DNA of 64,000 nucleotides from Moraxella caprae DSM 19149 (GTDB lineage Bacteria > Pseudomonadota > Gammaproteobacteria > Pseudomonadales > Moraxellaceae), in assembly GCF_000426885.1 (NCBI RefSeq), contig NZ_KE384583.1, positions 55,322 to 119,321 on the forward strand, written 5' to 3'. Made by a program: the position numbers and the translations under genes. Positions within the stretch are counted from its first letter, which is position 1. The number at the start of each line of letters is the position of its first letter. The notes below the pieces were generated by a model. It saw only the letters and a program-made list of their open reading frames with translations. It had not been told where the DNA came from and searched no databases. Shown here in pieces: positions 17,649 through 26,438 of the stretch.

Positions 17649-17672
17649 AAAAAGTGCAAATCGCACCTTTTT
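17649..17672 (-). terminator. Short terminator-like hairpin after minE
   Basis: GTGC/GCAC stem with flanking A and T runs (AAAAAAGTGCAAATCGCACC). Weak stem, but placed 15 bases after the minE stop and with a T-run on the minus strand. Confidence 0.45.
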
Positions 17673-17686
17673 ATCTGCCCTGCCTG

Positions 17687-17962
17687 TTATTTACGGTCGG
17701 GCAAATTGATGTTCATTTCAAGCACATCAAGGCTTTCTTCATGACGCTGTTTGATATTGACATCATCAATCTGTACGCCACTAATGAATTTATTGACCAC
17801 CGCCAAAATCTCACGCTTCATCTCATCCACACGCTCAGGGGTCAGGCGAGTGTTTAGGCGGTCGTGGCTTGCGACGATGACTTTTAGGCGGTCTTTGGCG
17901 ATAGACGCACTGGTTGGCTCATCGCCCCCACCAAATAACGTACTCCAAAATCCTTTTTTCAT
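17687..17962 (-). CDS. minE: Cell division topological specificity factor MinE
   Basis: Stimulates MinD ATPase and drives the pole-to-pole oscillation that confines the division site. 91 residues from ATG at 17962, chosen because this start lies one base after the minD stop and gives the expected amphipathic N-terminus ([12 protein letters not shown]). The anti-MinCD segment follows ([14 protein letters not shown], about residues 19-32), then the dimerisation domain. Co-transcribed with minD. Confidence 0.95.
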   Translation of the reverse strand: MKKGFWSTLFGGGDEPTSASIAKDRLKVIVASHDRLNTRLTPERVDEMKREILAVVNKFISGVQIDDVNIKQRHEESLDVLEMNINLPDRK

Positions 17963-17963
17963 A

Positions 17964-18779
17964 TCAGCCCCCGAACAACTTAGCAAAGAAACCTTTCTTT
18001 TTGACATCAATGTGACGCAAAGGACGGTTTTCACCCAAGAATCGTGCCACGATGTCATCATAGCATTGACCTGCTGCCGAGTCTTTAAAATAAATGACAG
18101 GCTGACCGTGGTTTGACGCTTCTAGCACGGCATTAGACTCTGGAATGACACCGATGAGTGGCACTTTTAGAATGTCATTGGCAATGTCATCAATGCCCAT
18201 CATCTCGCCGTGGGCGGCACGCTCTGGGTTGTAGCGAGTAATGATGAGATGTTCTTTGACGCTACCACCTTCTTCGACACGTTTGGTGCGAGACTGCAAG
18301 ATACCAATGATACGGTCAGAATCTCGCACGCTCGATACTTCTGGGTTGGTGACAATCAAAGCTTCATCGGCGTGATACATGGCAAGCTGTGCCCCACGCT
18401 CAATCCCTGCCGGACTGTCGCAGATGATGTAGTCAAAGCCCAGCTCATCAGACAGCTCTTTCATGACCGCCGCCACGCCTTCATCGGTTAAGGCGTCTTT
18501 GTCACGGGTTTGCGAGGCAGGCAGAATGTACAGATTTTCCTGCTGTTTGTCTTTGACCAGTGCTTGTGAGAGCTTGGCATTACCACTGATGACATCCACA
18601 AAGTCATAAACAATGCGGTTCTCACAGCCCATGATAAGGTCAAGGTTACGCAAACCCACGTCAAAGTCGATGATGACCGTCTTATACCCACGCTCTGCCA
18701 GACCTGCCCCAAAAGACGCACTGGTGGTGGTTTTGCCCACACCGCCTTTACCTGATGTTACTACGATGATTTTTGCCAC
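17964..18779 (-). CDS. minD: Septum site-determining ATPase MinD
   Basis: Membrane-associated ParA/MinD ATPase that recruits MinC and is displaced by MinE. 271 residues. Deviant Walker [10 protein letters not shown] (residues about 10-18), [24 protein letters not shown], and a C-terminal amphipathic membrane-targeting helix ([12 protein letters not shown]). The 160 bases upstream are AT-rich and precede a miniature element that separates minD from minC, so minDE must have its own promoter or depend on read-through. Confidence 0.97.
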   Translation of the reverse strand: MAKIIVVTSGKGGVGKTTTSASFGAGLAERGYKTVIIDFDVGLRNLDLIMGCENRIVYDFVDVISGNAKLSQALVKDKQQENLYILPASQTRDKDALTDEGVAAVMKELSDELGFDYIICDSPAGIERGAQLAMYHADEALIVTNPEVSSVRDSDRIIGILQSRTKRVEEGGSVKEHLIITRYNPERAAHGEMMGIDDIANDILKVPLIGVIPESNAVLEASNHGQPVIYFKDSAAGQCYDDIVARFLGENRPLRHIDVKKKGFFAKLFGG

Positions 18780-18939
18780 AGGGCAACTCCTTATAATTTG
18801 GTATTGCTACATTTAGCAATTTAAAAATACTTTGTGCTCAACTGTCTTTTTTATCATTGCTGTTATTTTTACTCTATTCATCAATGATTTGCCACCAGTT
18901 AAGATTTAGAAAAAATTTATCTATTTTACCATAATTTTA

Positions 18940-19141
18940 GGGCATGTTGAACTTTTGTATTTGCAATGAAAAATGAGAAAAATCGCCCGTTTTTCAAGGA
19001 AAAAGTGAAGTTTGATAGTCATTCTATCAAACGAGCTTTTGACGATGAAAAACAAGATTTAGCCATTTTTCATGCAAAAACATCATTTTATTTTTTAAAC
19101 TTTCTAAAATGTAAATTGTGTTACAAAGGTTCAACATGCCC
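18940..19141 (+). mobile_element. Miniature inverted-repeat element (family 1, copy 1), between minC and minD
   Basis: 202 bp with perfect 13-bp ends GGGCATGTTGAAC (18940-18952) and GTTCAACATGCCC (19129-19141); the left flank is TA. The interior has GCAATGAAAAATGAGAAAAATCG-like sequence, a palindrome TTGATAGTCATTCTATCAA and GCCATTTTTCATGCAAAAA, all shared with copies at 49947-50167 and 56494-56696. A short frame inside it (starting MKNEKNRPFFKEK) is also conserved but has no ribosome site. It lies 23 bases after the minC stop. Confidence 0.8.
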
Positions 19142-19164
19142 CGAACAATAATAAACCAAACCCA

Positions 19165-20004
19165 TCACGCCATGAGCGTAAAGATAAGTCCCTTATCTTC
19201 ATCATAGCTGACCTGCACTGCCTTATCTATCATCTCAGGCGGAATGGCGTCGCTTAGGCAGTAGGTGCCTGCCACTGAGACCAGCGTGGGGTTGAACTTT
19301 TGGCAAAAAATACGGGCGTGTTTGTCGCCTGTTGCCCCTGCCACCAATCGCCCTTGTCCATGTCCATAGATGTGCAAACTGTTGTCAGTAATGGCTTCTG
19401 CCCCTTTATTGACCCCACCAATAACAATCAAATCACCGCCCAAATGTTGCAGGCTCTGACCCGAGCGAAGCATTTGGCTGTGTACGCTACTGGTGACGCC
19501 CTGCTCTTGTTTGGAGGTGTTATCGGCAGTGTCCAGCCCTAGGGGGGCGGTTTGAGTTTGGGTGGCGGTCGCTTCTTTTTGGGCTACGGGCTGATTGGCG
19601 GACTCGCCTGCTTGTCCTGATGGCGTAGCTTCTGATGACTGAGTTTCTGGTGATTGGGCATTATTGGCATTTGTATCGTCCGCCTTTATGGAGGCAGGAC
19701 GTGAATCGGTCGGCTTGATACGCTCCATGCGTTTGCCATCGGCAGGAAAAGTCGCCAGTCGCAGGGCGTTTGCCTGCTCGCTTAGCACGCCATCAACCAC
19801 ACCTATCGGCTGTACGCCCATCTGCCACAACATCTCAATCAATGCCGACAAATCAAGCTTACACTCACTGTCTAGCACCACAGGCACGGACGTGTTGTCT
19901 TTTAATAGAACACTTAGTTCATCTTGAATGGCGGTCAGGTCGTCAGTGTGCAGTTTTAGACGGCTAAAACTGAGCATTTTGCCAAATAAAGTAATCGGTT
20001 TCAT
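19165..20004 (-). CDS. minC: Septum site-determining protein MinC
   Basis: FtsZ polymerisation inhibitor of the Min system. About 279 residues from ATG at 20004, preceded by AGGTGATG; an upstream in-frame ATG at 20178 would add 58 residues read through repeat DNA and is rejected. N-terminal domain (ITLFGKMLSFSRLKLHTDDL), a long Ser/Thr/Gln/Ala-rich linker (about residues 100-180, longer than usual), then the C-terminal beta-helix (GQSLQHLGGDLIVIGGVNKGAEA, YGHGQGRLVAGATGD). Separated from minDE by a miniature element. Confidence 0.93.
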   Translation of the reverse strand: MKPITLFGKMLSFSRLKLHTDDLTAIQDELSVLLKDNTSVPVVLDSECKLDLSALIEMLWQMGVQPIGVVDGVLSEQANALRLATFPADGKRMERIKPTDSRPASIKADDTNANNAQSPETQSSEATPSGQAGESANQPVAQKEATATQTQTAPLGLDTADNTSKQEQGVTSSVHSQMLRSGQSLQHLGGDLIVIGGVNKGAEAITDNSLHIYGHGQGRLVAGATGDKHARIFCQKFNPTLVSVAGTYCLSDAIPPEMIDKAVQVSYDEDKGLIFTLMA

Positions 20005-20168
20005 AACATCATCACCTAAAATTTTGCCAATTTTACCATTTTTTTGGTGTTTTGGGGCAAAATCATCGCCTTTGGGTGGCGATTTTGGCATTTTTGGTGA
20101 TGAGTGGCGTGGGTTTATTTGGCAAAATGATAAATCCTTTGCCTCATTCTCACTTTGTATCAGTGATT

Positions 20169-20258
20169 GATTTATCAAGGGCGAATGTAATTCATCCCTA
20201 CAATCCGAAAAATAATCATTGAAAAATCAATAAGTTGCAACTTTAAATTGAGATTAAA
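20169..20258. repeat. Dispersed repeat family B, copy 1
   Basis: AAGGGCGAATGTAATTCATCCC, then ATCCGAAAAATAATCATT, AAAAATCAATAAGTT and TTTAAATTGAGA; the right part matches 57144-57255 closely. It lies between minC and the convergently placed end of the membrane-protein gene. Confidence 0.6.
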
Positions 20259-20266
20259 GCACCCTC

Positions 20267-21373
20267 TTATAAATGCAACTGCTCTTTGTGCTTCCACTGC
20301 TGGACTTTGACTTGCTTTTCAAAGGCATTTAGAGCGTCATCAATCACCCCACTCACGAGCTTTTGTAGTTGTGGGTGTGTGGTATCAATGCTTGCCACCC
20401 CTTTGGCGACATTGACCATCAGGGCGTCTAGGGTTTTTTCATCAAACAAATGCTCATTGACCGCCATGGTAACATTCTCGCCAATATGACGACCCACACT
20501 CGTAATCTGCGACTCTATCATGCCCCCTGCGATGGGAATGAGTTTAAGATAACGTCTTAGCTCAGGCGTGTCAAGCAGTGCCTGCTCAACGGACGTGCCG
20601 ATGTCATGCGAGAGCTGTTGCCCTGTCTGTGACAAAAACGCCTGCTGTAACTTCGGGGCAAGCTCACGGCGAAGCAAATCAAGCACCACACTCTCAAACT
20701 CAGCACGGTTACGGTCAATGGTCGTCTGAATCAGCGTGCCATGCGTCTTGGACTGCGCCATCTGGTCACGAAAGTTATCAATGGCGGTCAAAATCACCCT
20801 GTCCGAGAGTTCTTCTAAGATGACATGGTAATAAAACTGGGCGGATGTTATCCATTTTTTGGGAATGACCATCACACCTGTGTCGTGCAAGCGTTTGATG
20901 ATAATCCCTGCTCGCAGTAGCCTTAACGCACGAAGCATGGGAAAACACGCCAGCACTTCATACCAATGCACAAAAGGAAAAAAGAACCAACGATAATAAG
21001 TGCGACGCTTGATGGTAAGCAGCCACCGCACCAACAGCTCACTCACCCAAAACAGCGTAAACATCCCCCCGATGGCGGATAAACTAACATGGTATCGCTC
21101 TTGATAAGCACTAAGCATGCCACTAAATCCGCCCCACTCGGCAAGTTTGGTCACAAGTCCGCTCATCAAAATGTTATCGGCAAATATCAAACACAGGTCA
21201 ATAACCAGCAGGATAAGCATGCCGACATCGTAGATGATTTTGGTGCGACTTTGCTTAGCGGTCGGCTCTCGCTCGTCTTTGTCCGTGCCAAAGAGCGGAA
21301 TGACATCATCTGGCACATCAGATGGTTGGGGGATTTCTAGGTCGGACAAATGGGGTGTGTGTTTGCTACTCAT
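20267..21373 (-). CDS. Voltage-sensor-like membrane protein without a pore domain
   Basis: 368 residues. A soluble N-terminus (1-45) is followed by hydrophobic segments at about residues 47-68 (VGMLILLVIDLCLIFA), 98-118 and 130-145. Next comes an S4-like arginine repeat RALRLLRAGIIIKRLH (Arg every third residue, about 148-163), as in voltage-sensing domains. No selectivity filter or S5-S6 follows; instead there is a ~200-residue helical cytoplasmic tail (ELSDRVILTAIDNFRDQ to the C-terminus). It may be related to 'ion transporter'-type annotations in Moraxellaceae; function unknown. Confidence 0.65.
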   Translation of the reverse strand: MSSKHTPHLSDLEIPQPSDVPDDVIPLFGTDKDEREPTAKQSRTKIIYDVGMLILLVIDLCLIFADNILMSGLVTKLAEWGGFSGMLSAYQERYHVSLSAIGGMFTLFWVSELLVRWLLTIKRRTYYRWFFFPFVHWYEVLACFPMLRALRLLRAGIIIKRLHDTGVMVIPKKWITSAQFYYHVILEELSDRVILTAIDNFRDQMAQSKTHGTLIQTTIDRNRAEFESVVLDLLRRELAPKLQQAFLSQTGQQLSHDIGTSVEQALLDTPELRRYLKLIPIAGGMIESQITSVGRHIGENVTMAVNEHLFDEKTLDALMVNVAKGVASIDTTHPQLQKLVSGVIDDALNAFEKQVKVQQWKHKEQLHL

Positions 21374-21472
21374 GGTGTTTTGCTATGATTAAACTTGTAA
21401 ACATTGGGGTATTGTAAAACTTTTTGGGCGGTTTTAAAAGGTTTGGTTTTTCTGTCTTGTTTTCAGCTTTAT

Positions 21473-21640
21473 ACACCCAAAAAACTTCAAAATTACCACA
21501 AACGCAAGATGTTTGGGTGTAGGGGCGTGCTGAGCACGCCCCTAAAAATGACATATTAAAAGATGTGTGAAATGACATATTAAAAGATGTGTGGAGCCAA
21601 TCCCTACAAAACCGTGGTAAATATCAGGTTTGTTGGGTAT
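21473..21640. repeat. Dispersed repeat family A, copy 3, with internal duplication
   Basis: Ends ACACCCAA (21473-21480) and TTGGGTAT (21633-21640) are imperfect inverted repeats, with AAAATTACCAC and GTGGTAAATAT just inside them. GGCGTGCTGAGCACGCCCCTA is the core palindrome. A 24-bp unit (AATGACATATTAAAAGATGT plus GTGA) is duplicated in tandem at 21547-21593. It is in the opposite orientation to copies 1 and 2. Confidence 0.75.
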
Positions 21641-21647
21641 AGGATAT

Positions 21648-21723
21648 GGGGCAAATATCATTTACCCCACCATGAAAAATAATCACTGATAAATCAATAG
21701 GTTAGAATTTTAAGCTAAGATTG
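21648..21723. repeat. Dispersed repeat family B, copy 2
   Basis: GGGGCAAATATCATTTACCCC palindrome, then ATGAAAAATAATCACTGATAAATCAATAGGTT; resembles copies at 20169-20258 and 57144-57255. It directly follows repeat family A copy 3, so the whole 365-base gap between genes is repeat DNA. Confidence 0.55.
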
Positions 21724-21738
21724 GCATTTTAAGCCATG

Positions 21739-22713
21739 CTAGACCTGCTCAAACTCACGCATCATCTGCCCAATTCGCTCATCTTTGGCAGTCCACGCCT
21801 TATCCAAAAAGTCAAACAGCTCCGCCTTGACCGTCTCATCGCTGTCGTATTTGCCATCTTTTAAATCAGCAAATAACCGCTCATCCATTTCCAGATGACG
21901 AATGTCCACGCCCAAACGGGTCATCTTACCTGCCCACAGCTCGCCATAGTCAGGCACGCCATCAGGATAGACCACCGTCATGTCCAGTATGCCGTCTATC
22001 TTATCGCCCAAACTGGCGATGGCTAAGGCAAAGCCCCCTGCTTTGGGCTTTAATAGGTGCTGATAAGGCGAGTTTTGGCGGGCGTGCTTGTCCTTACTAA
22101 ACCGTGTGCCTTCTAGGTAGTTGAGCAGAACAAATGGCTTATCAGCGAGCAGGCCACAGGCACGTCTGGCTTCTTCCAAATCCCGAGTGGCAAGGGCAGG
22201 ATTTTTGGCGATTTGTGCCTTAGAGTGGCGTTTCATCATCGGAAAATCCAAAAAATAAAACGCCTGCCCCACGATAGGAATATAGAGCAGTTCATGCTTG
22301 GCAAAAAATCGAGTAATCGGCAACCGTGACTCGCTCACATACTGCACCACGCTTGTATCCACCCATGACTGATGGTTGCACACGAGCAGATACCGCCCGT
22401 CTTTTTTTAGGTCGTCAGGCATCGATATCCGCCAGTCACGCTTTGGCATGAGCGTATCTAGCAGGCGGTTATTGGTGTTAATCCAGTGATTGGCGATAGA
22501 TAGTACCGCCTTATCGCCCTGCTTTGAGCCAAGCAATGTCTTGGCAAGCCCCGCCCCATATAACGGCACGCTGATTGCCACGCTGTTAGCAACCATCGTC
22601 CCAAGCCCCGTACCTAGGCGGAGTTTTTGGGCAAGTTTGGGGTGTTTGTCATGGATTTTTTGAAAAAAGGAGGTGGTATTAGGGTTATTTTTATGCATAC
22701 GAAAACCGCCCAT
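21739..22713 (-). CDS. 1-acyl-glycerol-3-phosphate acyltransferase-like protein (YihG-type)
   Basis: Probable membrane-bound acyltransferase that esterifies lysophosphatidate or a similar lipid acceptor. 324 residues (319 if it starts at the in-frame ATG at 22698). The PlsC HxxxxD motif is VCNHQSWVD (about residues 111-119), with a substrate loop LNYLEGTRFS (about residue 200) and PKAGGFALA later. A hydrophobic stretch near residues 35-60 may anchor it. Length and motif spacing fit the YihG/LCLAT-like subgroup rather than PlsC itself. Its 5' flank is the 585-base AT-rich gap. Confidence 0.85.
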   Translation of the reverse strand: MGGFRMHKNNPNTTSFFQKIHDKHPKLAQKLRLGTGLGTMVANSVAISVPLYGAGLAKTLLGSKQGDKAVLSIANHWINTNNRLLDTLMPKRDWRISMPDDLKKDGRYLLVCNHQSWVDTSVVQYVSESRLPITRFFAKHELLYIPIVGQAFYFLDFPMMKRHSKAQIAKNPALATRDLEEARRACGLLADKPFVLLNYLEGTRFSKDKHARQNSPYQHLLKPKAGGFALAIASLGDKIDGILDMTVVYPDGVPDYGELWAGKMTRLGVDIRHLEMDERLFADLKDGKYDSDETVKAELFDFLDKAWTAKDERIGQMMREFEQV

Positions 22714-23298
22714 CAGATAAATATAACAACTTGTGTCAAAATCTACTCGTCATCAACCCATCAGGATAAGTACCATACCGCACCCCGATGTCGCTTGATG
22801 ATGGGTGTATTATTATGCACTATTTTAGCAAATTTTTATCAAAATAATCAAAAAAACATCAAAAAAAATAATTAAAAACCATCAAAGTTTTCAAAGGCTT
22901 TTTAAAAAATGACTTTAAAAACTAAATAAGTCGATTTTACCATCGTTATTAATTTAAAATAAGTAAAAAATCTTGGTAAAAACCGCCCTTTTTGACAAAT
23001 TTTGATACAATTTTACCAAAATTTTATGCATTTTCCTGTAAGGATTGTCCCTATTTTAGGGCGATTGTGCAAAATGCCAGTCCATTTTTACAATTAAAAT
23101 AACCGATTAACTACATACTTATAACAAATAAGAGAGTTTTTTACGGCATAATAGTCTCATCACTCATCAAATGGTTTGGGCTTGGTTTAAATGCGTTTAA
23201 ATATCTGTTTAGATTTTAATATCTAAACACCCATATCAAAGTTAAGCCCAAACCGCATTTGAGGACTTTCATTTTACCATCTCTAATAGGAGTATCCC
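22714..23298. other. 585-base AT-rich intergenic region with an 11-bp inverted repeat
   Basis: No credible ORF. The left two thirds are A/T runs. GGTTTGGGCTT (23173-23183) and AAGCCCAAACC (23244-23254) form a perfect 11-bp inverted repeat 45 bases before the OmpA-like lipoprotein gene, enclosing GTTTAGATTTTAATATCTAAAC, which can fold on itself. This could be a leader structure, a protein-binding site or a decayed element. Confidence 0.5.
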
Positions 23299-23943
23299 AT
23301 GAAAAAAATTCTTACCATCACCGCCGTTTCTGCAAGCATGATTTTGGCAGGTTGTGCCAGCACTGGTACCACGGGTGTGAATGACACCACCAAAAAAGCA
23401 GGTCTTGGTGCATTGGGCGGTGCTGTCCTAGGTGCTGCCATCTCTAAGGCGACAGGTGGCGAACACACAGGTCGTGATGCTGCCATTGGTGCTGCCATTG
23501 GTGCAGGTGTTGGTACTTACATGAGCAAGCAAGAAGCCAAATTAAGACAGCAAACCGCAGGTACAGGCATTGAAGTACAAAGAGACCCTGTCACCAACAA
23601 CATTAACTTGTCTATCCCAGAGGCGATTACCTTTAATGTTGGCAGATATGACATCAAGCCTAGCTCGTACAACACCCTAAACCAAGTGGCGAGCACCCTA
23701 AACCAATACAACCAAACCACGGTTATGGTAAACGGCTATGCGTCTATTGAAGGTAACGCCAACGCCAACCAAGTACTATCACAAAACCGTGCCGCTGCTG
23801 TTGCCAACTACCTAGCAGGTCAAGGCGTGAGTGCTAGCCGCATCAGTGCTGTTGGACGTGGTGCAACCACTCAGTTTGGTAGCAGTTATGAACCAAACCG
23901 CCGTGTTGAGCTAACCATCCTAGCCCCACAAAGCATGAACTAA
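23299..23943 (+). CDS. OmpA-family outer-membrane lipoprotein (YiaD-like)
   Basis: Likely anchors the outer membrane to peptidoglycan. 214 residues. Signal peptide with lipobox LAGC (Cys about residue 19). Then a Gly-zipper segment (LGALGGAVLGAAISK, AAIGAAIGAGVGTYMS; residues about 35-75), and a C-terminal OmpA-like peptidoglycan-binding domain (FNVGRYDIKPSSYNTLNQVA, NGYASIEGNANANQVLSQNRA, GRGATTQFG, NRRVELTI). AGGAG lies 9 bases before the ATG. A strong terminator follows, so it is monocistronic. Confidence 0.9.
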   Translation: MKKILTITAVSASMILAGCASTGTTGVNDTTKKAGLGALGGAVLGAAISKATGGEHTGRDAAIGAAIGAGVGTYMSKQEAKLRQQTAGTGIEVQRDPVTNNINLSIPEAITFNVGRYDIKPSSYNTLNQVASTLNQYNQTTVMVNGYASIEGNANANQVLSQNRAAAVANYLAGQGVSASRISAVGRGATTQFGSSYEPNRRVELTILAPQSMN

Positions 23944-23964
23944 TCTTATCCCCTTGGGTAAACC

Positions 23965-24000
23965 AAAACAGGTCATGTATGTGACCTGTTTTTTGTTTTT
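23965..24000 (+). terminator. Intrinsic terminator
   Basis: AAAACAGGTCA (23965-23975) pairs with TGACCTGTTTT (23982-23992), followed by a T-rich tail. Confidence 0.85.
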
Positions 24001-24061
24001 TAATTTTTCTTTTTAAAAGCCATCATGTTAAAATATTTTTAAACTCAATACATCACCATCC

Positions 24062-24730
24062 ATGCCCCACACCGATTTATTCGCCCATTTTGACAAACAT
24101 GACATCACGCTCATCATCCACAAAAAAGCCGTCAAAAACGTCAATTTTCGCCTAACATTCATAAGCGCTCGCCCCTGTTTTGCTGTCAGCGTGCCACGTC
24201 ATCTGTCTGATGGTGACATCCACCGCCTTATCATGTCCAAGTCCGCATGGGCAATGGCTCACGCCCACAAACGCAAACATACCCACGCCGACCACAGCTC
24301 AAGCCATGCCCATTCCAAGCTGTGGGGCGAGTCTTTTGATGTGGCAGATTATCTAATACAGCACCCCATCAGGCCATCAAAACAGCAACGCCAAGACCTC
24401 CACGCCTGCCGACTTGTCATCTATGAGCATGAACTCAAAGCTCGCCTGCCTGCTCTGGCAGACACATGGCAACCTGTGGTCGGTCACTTTGCCGATGAGA
24501 TTCGCACCAAGAAAATGCACACTCGCTGGGGCAGTTGCAACACCCATGAAGCTCGCATTTGGCTATCCACTTATCTGCCTGCCTATCCCTACCCCTGCAC
24601 CGAATATGTCTTTGTGCATGAACTGTGCCATCTTATCCATCCCAACCACAGCCCTGCTTTTTGGCATGAAGTCAAAAAAGCCATGCCTGACTATCAGACA
24701 TGGCATAATTTGCTAAAAGGTAAGCCCTAA
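24062..24730 (+). CDS. YgjP-like metallopeptidase-domain protein (M48/DUF45)
   Basis: 222 residues. Zinc-protease signature HELCHLIHPNHSPAFW (HExxH variant at about residue 186, with the third ligand His in NHS). The upstream part has TRWGSCN (about residue 157) and YEHELKARLPALADTW, the usual DUF45 blocks. E. coli YgjP is linked to UTP metabolism/proteolysis only tentatively, so the function is open. The second half of the HELCH motif and the final 'W-x-E-V-K-K-A-M-P-D-Y' are typical. Its stop is 5 bases from the converging oxyR stop. Confidence 0.85.
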   Translation: MPHTDLFAHFDKHDITLIIHKKAVKNVNFRLTFISARPCFAVSVPRHLSDGDIHRLIMSKSAWAMAHAHKRKHTHADHSSSHAHSKLWGESFDVADYLIQHPIRPSKQQRQDLHACRLVIYEHELKARLPALADTWQPVVGHFADEIRTKKMHTRWGSCNTHEARIWLSTYLPAYPYPCTEYVFVHELCHLIHPNHSPAFWHEVKKAMPDYQTWHNLLKGKP

Positions 24731-24735
24731 TTGGC

Positions 24736-25635
24736 TTAGCCTTTGGCTTCATGGGCGGTTAAGGCTTCATTAAAAATCTCGCTTAGGATTTTGACGTCAT
24801 TGACCCGTGCATAGTTTAGGCGAGTAACGAACGCGAGTCGTCTGTGTGGTCCTGTCTCATTTAGGGGTAAGGCAGTTACGTCATCGCCGATTTGCTCTAA
24901 CGCCATCTTAGGTACTAGGGTTGTCCCCATGCCCGCTTTTGCCATCTGAATGAGTGTATTAAGACTGGCGTCCGAAAAGCCTGATTTTAGCTCGTTTTTA
25001 TTCATGGTACAAACCGACAGCACTTGGTCGGTCAAACAATGCCCTTCACCCAGTAGCAACACGTCATTTTCAAACAGCTCCATGCTTGAAATACTCACTT
25101 TGTCATACTTGCCATCTTTGGGGAAAATGGCATAAAAATTCTCCGCCCAAAACTCAAAGGCATGCAGACCATCAACCGCATAAGGCAGTGCCACGATGGC
25201 GGTGTCAATATACCCATAACGCACCTGCTCTAACAGGCGTTCGGTCTGCTTTTCGGTCACCGCCATCTCAAACTGGGGGTACTTGTCTTTGATTGTTGGC
25301 AAAACTTTGGGGAGCAGATACGGAGCGATGGTCGGGATAATGCCTATCGTCATCGGGTAGGCAAGGGGCAACTGATGGCTGTGGGCTCGGGTCGTTAAGT
25401 CGCTAATCTCGCTAAACACCCGCTGGGCTCGCTCCAACAGCTCTTCGCCGATGGGCGTGATAAGCACCTGCTTGTTATTTCGCTCAAAAATCTGCGTGTC
25501 TAGCTGTTTTTCAAGCTCGGCAATGCCAAGACTTAGGGCAGATTGGGAAATGTTACACTCTTCGGCAGCACGTTTAAAATGCTTGTGCTTGGCAACGGCA
25601 AGGGCGAACTCTAACTGACGCAAGGTAATCATCAC
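24736..25635 (-). CDS. oxyR: Hydrogen peroxide-sensing LysR regulator OxyR
   Basis: LysR-type transcription factor activated by peroxide through a disulfide. 299 residues. N-terminal winged helix (LRQLEFALAVAKHKHFKRAA, SQSALSLGIAELEKQL). The sensing cysteines lie in GEGHCLTDQVLSVC (about residues 200 and 209; same eight-residue spacing as E. coli Cys199-Cys208). Start at 25635 or the next codon 25632. Divergent from ahpC across a ~200-base promoter region, as expected for OxyR and its target. Confidence 0.95.
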   Translation of the reverse strand: MMITLRQLEFALAVAKHKHFKRAAEECNISQSALSLGIAELEKQLDTQIFERNNKQVLITPIGEELLERAQRVFSEISDLTTRAHSHQLPLAYPMTIGIIPTIAPYLLPKVLPTIKDKYPQFEMAVTEKQTERLLEQVRYGYIDTAIVALPYAVDGLHAFEFWAENFYAIFPKDGKYDKVSISSMELFENDVLLLGEGHCLTDQVLSVCTMNKNELKSGFSDASLNTLIQMAKAGMGTTLVPKMALEQIGDDVTALPLNETGPHRRLAFVTRLNYARVNDVKILSEIFNEALTAHEAKG

Positions 25636-25744
25636 GCATTCCTTATTTTAAAAAATCGTACCTGCTATTTTACACCTAAGTTTGATAAAACAAAACCTTT
25701 TATTTAAAACTTTTAACTGCATAAACCGTTAATTTTTGTTATCA

Positions 25745-25750
25745 TATAAT
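25745..25750 (+). promoter_or_regulatory. Likely ahpC -10 element
   Basis: TATAAT sits about 85 bases upstream of the ahpC start in the oxyR-ahpC divergent region. No matching -35 hexamer is seen at the right spacing, which fits a promoter that needs an activator such as OxyR. The -10 call is direct; the OxyR dependence is inferred from context. Confidence 0.5.
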
Positions 25751-25834
25751 GCTTTCAAGGGTTTTCCCTTTATGACAAAGCTACTTTTACTCTTTTTGTC
25801 GCACCATTTTGAACAACAAACCATAGGTGACAAT

Positions 25835-26401
25835 ATGACTGCTATCATCAACCAACAAATTCCAGAATTTACCACCGAAGCTTTTGTAAATGGTGAGTTC
25901 AAAACCATCTCATCAGAAGACACCAAAGGCAAATGGTCTATCTTCATGTTCTATCCACACGACTTTACGTTCGTCTGCCCAACTGAGCTTGAAGACATGG
26001 CTGACCACTACGAAGAGCTAAAAGCCCTTGGTGTAGAAGTGTATGCCGTCTCTACCGACAGCCACTTCGTTCACAAAGCATGGCACGACTCATCTCCTGC
26101 CATCGGTAAAGTAAAATACCCAATGCTAGGCGACGGCACTGGTAAAATCACTCGTGGCTTTAACATCATGATTGAAGACGAGCACGCCGCATTGCGTGGT
26201 ACTTTCTTGGTAGACCCAGACGGTCTTATCAAAGTTGCCGAGATTCACGACCTAGGTATCGGTCGCTCTGCCAAGGACATGATTCGTAAAGTCAAAGCTG
26301 CCCAATACGTGCGTGAAAATGACGGTGAAGTCTGCCCAGCCGCTTGGGAAGCAGGTCAAGAGACCTTAAAGCCAAGCCTAGACCTAGTTGGTAAAATCTA
26401 A
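25835..26401 (+). CDS. ahpC: Alkyl hydroperoxide reductase subunit C (peroxiredoxin)
   Basis: Typical 2-Cys peroxiredoxin that reduces hydrogen and organic peroxides, regenerated by AhpF. 188 residues from ATG at 25835 (ATAGGTGACA before it; opening MTAIINQQIPEFTTEAF); an upstream in-frame ATG at 25736 is rejected. Peroxidatic Cys in FTFVCPTELED (about residue 48), resolving Cys in GEVCPAAW (about residue 167). Divergent from oxyR; a terminator follows, so ahpF is not in the same short transcript. Confidence 0.96.
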   Translation: MTAIINQQIPEFTTEAFVNGEFKTISSEDTKGKWSIFMFYPHDFTFVCPTELEDMADHYEELKALGVEVYAVSTDSHFVHKAWHDSSPAIGKVKYPMLGDGTGKITRGFNIMIEDEHAALRGTFLVDPDGLIKVAEIHDLGIGRSAKDMIRKVKAAQYVRENDGEVCPAAWEAGQETLKPSLDLVGKI

Positions 26402-26438
26402 TCTAATAATTTAGTTACTCTGAGATTTTAGATAACCC

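Noticed and set aside
18966..19151. Short frame inside miniature element copy 1 as a gene
   Set aside because: It lacks a ribosome site and diverges after about 40 codons between copies; similarity is explained by shared repeat DNA. Kept only as an observation.
20005..20178. 58-residue N-terminal extension of MinC
   Set aside because: The sequence is not MinC-like, part is repeat DNA, and the ATG at 20004 has a good ribosome site and gives the standard start.
25736..25834. 33-residue extension of AhpC
   Set aside because: The ATG at 25835 has a ribosome site and the family N-terminus; the upstream part overlaps the promoter region.
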